Source of the DNA: an uncultured Coriobacteriaceae bacterium
Lineage (GTDB): Bacteria; Actinomycetota; Coriobacteriia; Coriobacteriales; Eggerthellaceae
DNA length: 28,922 bases
Assembly (NCBI GenBank): GCA_900552585.1
Contig: USAB01000013.1
Location: 1 to 28,922 of the forward strand
Direction of reading: 5' to 3'
Part shown: positions 25,850 to 28,922 of the stretch, in pieces
Numbering within the stretch: the first letter of the stretch is position 1
Layout of the letters: the number at the start of each line of letters is the position of its first letter
Notes under the pieces: model-generated
Told to the model about the DNA's origin: nothing
The model's input: only the letters and a program-made list of their open reading frames with translations
Databases searched by the model: none
Translations under genes and position numbers: made by a program

Positions 25850-26605
25850 ATGTCCGGATTCGAGACGTTTCTTTGGACTGCCGGTCCATACATCGCGTTC
25901 ACCATTCTGATCGTGGGCACGGCGCTGCGGAGGGTGTTCTTCGCACGCACCTGGACCAGCAAGTCAAGCGAGTTCCTGGAGAAGAAGCACGAGAAGATCG
26001 GCAATCCCATTTTCCATGCCGCCATTCTGTTCGTGTTCCTGGGGCATGTGGGCGGCGTCCTCATCCCGAAGGTGTTCACGGACACCATGGGCCTGAGCGA
26101 GCATATGTACCACAGCATGGCGTTCCTCATGGGCGGCATAGCCGGCATCGCGCTGGTTGCGGGCTACGTGCTGCTTGCCGGCCGGCGCTTCGGCGGCAAC
26201 AAGCGCATGAAGGCGAACACGTCCACCATGGACAAGGTGCTGTACGTGTTCCTGGGCATCACGATCCTCAGCGGTATGGTGGCCACGTTTTCGAATGCGG
26301 CGGGCGCGTTCAACTACCGCGAGACCATTTCGCCGTGGTTCCGCAGCCTGTTCGCGCTGCAGCCCCAGGCCGACCTGATGGCCACGGTGCCGCTGGCCTT
26401 CCGCATTCACATGTGCTGCTGGATGGTGCTGTTCTCGCTGTTGCCGTTCACGCGCCTGGTGCACCTGTTCAGCGGCATTACCGCGCCGTTCAAGTACATT
26501 GGCCGAGCAGCGATCATCTACCGTCGCCGTGCAGCCGAAAAGAAGGTTGCGGCCAACGAGCGCGCGCTCGAGTTCCCCGACGGACTGGTTCCCCGGAAGG
26601 AATAG
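25850..26605 (+). CDS. narI: Respiratory nitrate reductase, cytochrome b gamma subunit
   Basis: This 251-residue membrane subunit has five hydrophobic segments and anchors NarGH. It oxidises menaquinol at the outer face and passes electrons through two b hemes. The four heme ligands fall at His56 and His66 (FHAAILFVFLGH) and His187 and His205 (RIHMCC, RLVHLFS), exactly the numbering known for E. coli NarI. The ATG at 25850 overlaps no gene and lies one base after the narJ TAG; AAGGAGGAGG is upstream at 25831-25840. It is the last gene of narKGHJI. Confidence 0.96.
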   Translation: MSGFETFLWTAGPYIAFTILIVGTALRRVFFARTWTSKSSEFLEKKHEKIGNPIFHAAILFVFLGHVGGVLIPKVFTDTMGLSEHMYHSMAFLMGGIAGIALVAGYVLLAGRRFGGNKRMKANTSTMDKVLYVFLGITILSGMVATFSNAAGAFNYRETISPWFRSLFALQPQADLMATVPLAFRIHMCCWMVLFSLLPFTRLVHLFSGITAPFKYIGRAAIIYRRRAAEKKVAANERALEFPDGLVPRKE

Positions 26606-26651
26606 AGACGGCGCACGGCGCATCTTGCGTCTTTCGATACGCCCCCTTTCG

Positions 26652-26698
26652 CGGCTCGGGTTCGGTTCCCGTGAGGAAATCGGATCCGGGCCGTTTTC
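26652..26698 (+). terminator. Terminator of the nar operon
   Basis: CGGCTCGGG (26652-26660) pairs with TCCGGGCCG (26685-26693), including two G-U pairs, and TTTTC follows. It lies 46 bases after narI, between two convergent genes. Confidence 0.6.
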
Positions 26699-26726
26699 GT
26701 TCGGGTACGCAGGGGGAGGTCGGCCG

Positions 26727-27959
26727 TTAGTCGGGCGTGGTGAATGCATAGAGGGCGATGGTCTGGTTCAGGACGCGGGCGATATTCCAATGCTTGGCGG
26801 AGCGCACGGACGAATAGGGATCGTGGATAGTCAGCTTCCCCTGGTCGTCCAGGCCCGTGATGACGAAGTAGTGGCCGCCGTCCGTGAAGTCGCCAGCGCC
26901 CACATTGCAGATGACGACGTAGCCCCGATGCAGGTAGTACTTCAGCGTATCGGAGTCGAGGTCGATCTTTCGGCAGGTCAGCCCCAGCTTGGCGGCATCG
27001 TCGGTAAGGAAGTCCCCGACGGTTCCCTCGTTCTTGCTTTCGTAGCCGTCCTTTCCGGCAAGTACTCCCATATCGTAGGGGGTCATATCGGTTTTGCCCG
27101 TCAACCCCATGTACACCATGGATAGCGAGGTGGGGCAGCAGCCCGTCAATGCGAACGAGGTGCTGGAATACGTTGTGTATCCCCAACGCTCATCCCATTG
27201 GTACAGCTGGGGAATCTGCCCCTTCTCGACGGTCCCGTCATAAGCGGTGCCTGCTTTTTGGGGATAGGAATCGGGCCATTTGGTTACGAAACCGATTGCC
27301 TCCGGGTCGTCGACGGCAAGTTTCACGAGCTTCCTTTGGACTGCGGCACCGTCTTTGCGATAGGCATTGATGTTTTCGGCTATCTGGACGAAGCGGGAAT
27401 CGTTTTCGGAAAGCTTTCCCGCCTGTTCGGCAACGGCGTTGTCGATGCCGGCGTCCTTCAGCGCCGACGCTACCTCCGAAGCGCTCATCTGCGCGATGCC
27501 GGTGAAAGATGCGGCCGTATCGCTGCTTGCTGCGTCATCGAAAGTGGCGAACGGGTCGAATCCGACCATATGGCAGAATGCAAGCGCGATGAGCACGGCA
27601 GCAGCGATGATGACTATGATTTGGGGGACGGAAGGCTTCGGCGCACGGCTCCAGGGGCGGCTGTCGCGTCGGGGCGTTCGCCGGCGTGCGCGGGATGCGC
27701 GGACGCGGTTCGCATTGCGCGATTCCGCCGTGCGGTCCATGCTCTGTGGTTCCGGCATGCGGTCGGTCCTGTGTGGTACTGCCGCCTGATTGTGTGTTCG
27801 GTTGGCAGGATGGGTCTGGCGAGTGCATTCGCCGGCGGCGCGCTTGGAAGGATTGCGCCGCTCGGGCAACGGCGTTCCCGCCAACTGCAGGGTTTTAACG
27901 GCGGGTGGACGCTGGCCGCTGCGGACGGAATCGTCCGGGGGGCGTGCGGATGCCGGCAT
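26727..27959 (-). CDS. Membrane-anchored C39-like cysteine peptidase
   Basis: The maximal frame has 410 residues. A long basic, Arg/Pro-rich N-terminus is followed by one TM helix (about 112-129), a helical spacer (150-225) and a C39-like papain fold of the Peptidase_C39_2 type. The nucleophile is Cys274 or Cys275 in TGCCPTSLSMVYMGLTG, preceded by the typical QWDERWG. The histidine is His363 in GGHYFVITG and the acid is Asp380 in IHDPYS. The catalytic domain should lie outside the cell. Relatives include bacteriocin leader-processing domains and uncharacterised wall-associated peptidases; no ABC exporter domain is fused here. The start is uncertain: ATG 27959 has AAGG directly against it, while ATG 27758 (MPEPQS) has AGGA eight bases upstream and would give 343 residues. 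Confidence 0.8.
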   Translation of the reverse strand: MPASARPPDDSVRSGQRPPAVKTLQLAGTPLPERRNPSKRAAGECTRQTHPANRTHNQAAVPHRTDRMPEPQSMDRTAESRNANRVRASRARRRTPRRDSRPWSRAPKPSVPQIIVIIAAAVLIALAFCHMVGFDPFATFDDAASSDTAASFTGIAQMSASEVASALKDAGIDNAVAEQAGKLSENDSRFVQIAENINAYRKDGAAVQRKLVKLAVDDPEAIGFVTKWPDSYPQKAGTAYDGTVEKGQIPQLYQWDERWGYTTYSSTSFALTGCCPTSLSMVYMGLTGKTDMTPYDMGVLAGKDGYESKNEGTVGDFLTDDAAKLGLTCRKIDLDSDTLKYYLHRGYVVICNVGAGDFTDGGHYFVITGLDDQGKLTIHDPYSSVRSAKHWNIARVLNQTIALYAFTTPD

Positions 27960-28086
27960 CCTTCGGAAGGTGTCCAGTGCTGTCGAATGGACTGCTCATC
28001 GACTCTCTTTCGGCAAGGTACGTTTGCAGCCCTGTCCGCGCTAGCCGGATAGGGCACAATGAATGGTGTGATTGCCGGGCGGCGGG

Positions 28087-28527
28087 ATGAGTCCGCCTCC
28101 TGTTAAGCAGAGTATACCCGTTTCGATCCGGCTGCTTTCCCTTGACGGTTTCGAGGTGGAGGAGTGCCGTCATTTCGCCGATGCGGCCAACGAGGCGCTG
28201 GCCGCGCATCCCGACTGCATCATCCTTGCTTTGAAGCTGCCGGGCACCGATGGTCTGTCGATCTGCCGGGGCATCCGGGCGCAGAGCACGGTCCCCATCA
28301 TCATACTGACTTCGTCCGATAGTGAATTCGACGAGGTCATGGGCATGAATATCGGAGCGGATGACTATATCCAGAAACCCTATAGCCCGGCGATCCTGCT
28401 TGCCCGCATCCGATCCGTTCTGCGCCGTGCGAATCCTCAAGCGCAGCAGGTGCTGGAATATCGCGGAGTGAGCTTGGATCTGCTGTCGACAATCTTCGCA
28501 GCGCCTCCGATGCCCTGCCTTGGCTGA
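28087..28527 (+). pseudogene. Degenerate OmpR-type response regulator, N-terminus and DNA-binding domain lost
   Basis: The frame resembles a receiver domain from RLLSLDGFEVEEC through VPIIILTSSDSEFDEVMGM, GADDYIQKPYSPAILLARI and RSVLRR. The usual first strand with the acidic pocket (ILIVEDD type) is replaced by MSPPPVKQSIPVSI. The phosphoacceptor position reads Ala (ILALKLPGTDG, codon GCT at 28228-28230), where functional proteins have Asp, a single-base change. After LEYRGVSLDLL the frame leaves the family and stops, so the winged-helix domain is missing. The receiver is of the BceR/VanR sort. With no phosphorylation site and no DNA-binding domain it cannot work as a normal regulator. Confidence 0.75.
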
Positions 28528-28883
28528 GCCTGCTGAACGTGAATTACCGATAGGGGCTGGATGCGCAGAAGGCGGGTGATATGCTTCGGGGCGTAATCGG
28601 GCAGGTGAGTCCGGTGGATGACGAATATGCCGAGCTGGGTTGGGTCTATAAGAGCGGATACTGACCGGTCTCCATCGACCTGTCGAAGCAGGAAGGTATC
28701 GCCGACAGCATGAGCGCACGGGTGCTGATCACCTATCTGGCAGTGTATATCGGATTCGTGCTGCTGATTGCCACTGCGGCGGTGCTGGTGCTGGTGGTAT
28801 ACGGCGGTTACTTGCTAGTGACCCATTTCGGCTGTCGGGGGATGGTGCGCTCGTCGCTGGGCAAACACCTGCCGGAGGCGTAA
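28494..28883 (+). pseudogene. Remnant of a BceB/FtsX-type ABC permease C-terminus
   Basis: In the frame beginning LRSASDALPWLSLLNVNYR, two in-frame stops (TAG 28551-28553, TGA 28662-28664) interrupt a readable protein. It continues GLDAQKAGDMLRGVIGQ, then LSKQEGIADSMSARVLITYL and AVYIGFVLLIATAAVLVL, and ends VVYGGYLLVTHFGCRGMVRS before the TAA at 28881. The VTYLxxYIGFVxLIxxAAxL pattern is typical of Bce-type bacitracin-resistance permeases. The next stretch looks like the last TM helix of the same permease, so about one domain between the two helices has been deleted. The remnant abuts the broken regulator, which suggests loss of the intervening kinase, ATPase and permease N-terminus. Confidence 0.65.
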
Positions 28884-28922
28884 AGGCGGCGGCGTCGAAG
28901 GCGATGCCTTTCCTGCGGCCGG

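Noticed and set aside
1..28922. CRISPR array, insertion sequence, tRNA or rRNA gene, prophage
   Set aside because: No regularly spaced repeats, transposase or integrase motifs, tRNA cloverleaf or rRNA signature were seen on either strand.

Overview
The window looks like a chromosomal segment of a high-GC, anaerobic actinobacterium of the class Coriobacteriia, most likely Eggerthellaceae (the Eggerthella, Gordonibacter or Slackia type). This is inferred from codon usage, the style of the proteins, the bacitracin-type (Bce) transporter remnants and the mix of anaerobic metabolism with a classical nitrate reductase. No rRNA or tRNA gene is present to fix the taxonomy.

Layout. (1) 1-1037, minus: a CoA-transferase of the acetyl-CoA hydrolase family, cut by the window edge. 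(2) 1235-5156, plus: a promoter, a phenylalanine T-box leader with its terminator, then pheS and pheT. pheT carries a one-base frameshift near 4726-4731. (3) 5339-9895, plus: a single-chain ABC transporter of about 1130 residues with a very large extracytoplasmic domain, then a zinc-ribbon/transmembrane/fibronectin-III protein. (4) 10047-11407, plus: a 75-residue protein of unknown function and a WYL-domain regulator. (5) 11526-12287, minus: a class I glutamine amidotransferase (PuuD-like). (6) 12422-16418, minus: the de novo NAD operon nadA-nadB-nadC followed by its likely repressor niaR. A set of 12-bp direct repeats overlaps the nadA promoter. (7) 16784-18552, plus: a GAF-domain histidine kinase and a NarL-type response regulator. 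(8) 18819-26605, plus: narK-narG-narH-narJ-narI, a complete respiratory nitrate reductase with its transporter. (9) 26727-27959, minus: a membrane-anchored C39-like cysteine peptidase. (10) 28087-28883, plus: remnants of a Bce-type resistance module, consisting of a response regulator that lost its phosphoacceptor and a permease C-terminus with stop codons.

How it fits together. Nitrate would enter by NarK and be reduced on the cytoplasmic side by NarGHI, which oxidises menaquinol. The two-component system directly upstream is well placed to control that operon, and its cytosolic GAF domain could sense nitrate, oxygen or redox state. The divergent NAD operon makes quinolinate and nicotinate mononucleotide from aspartate and dihydroxyacetone phosphate, and NiaR would shut it down when niacin is available. 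pheST is controlled by uncharged tRNA-Phe through the T-box.

The strongest points for a second look are the pheT frameshift, the NiaR-type repeat array, the GAF kinase beside nar, and the deletion-scarred Bce remnant. I did not find a clear, wholly new multi-gene system. The least explained genes are the large ABC transporter, the zinc-ribbon/FN3 protein and the 75-residue protein.
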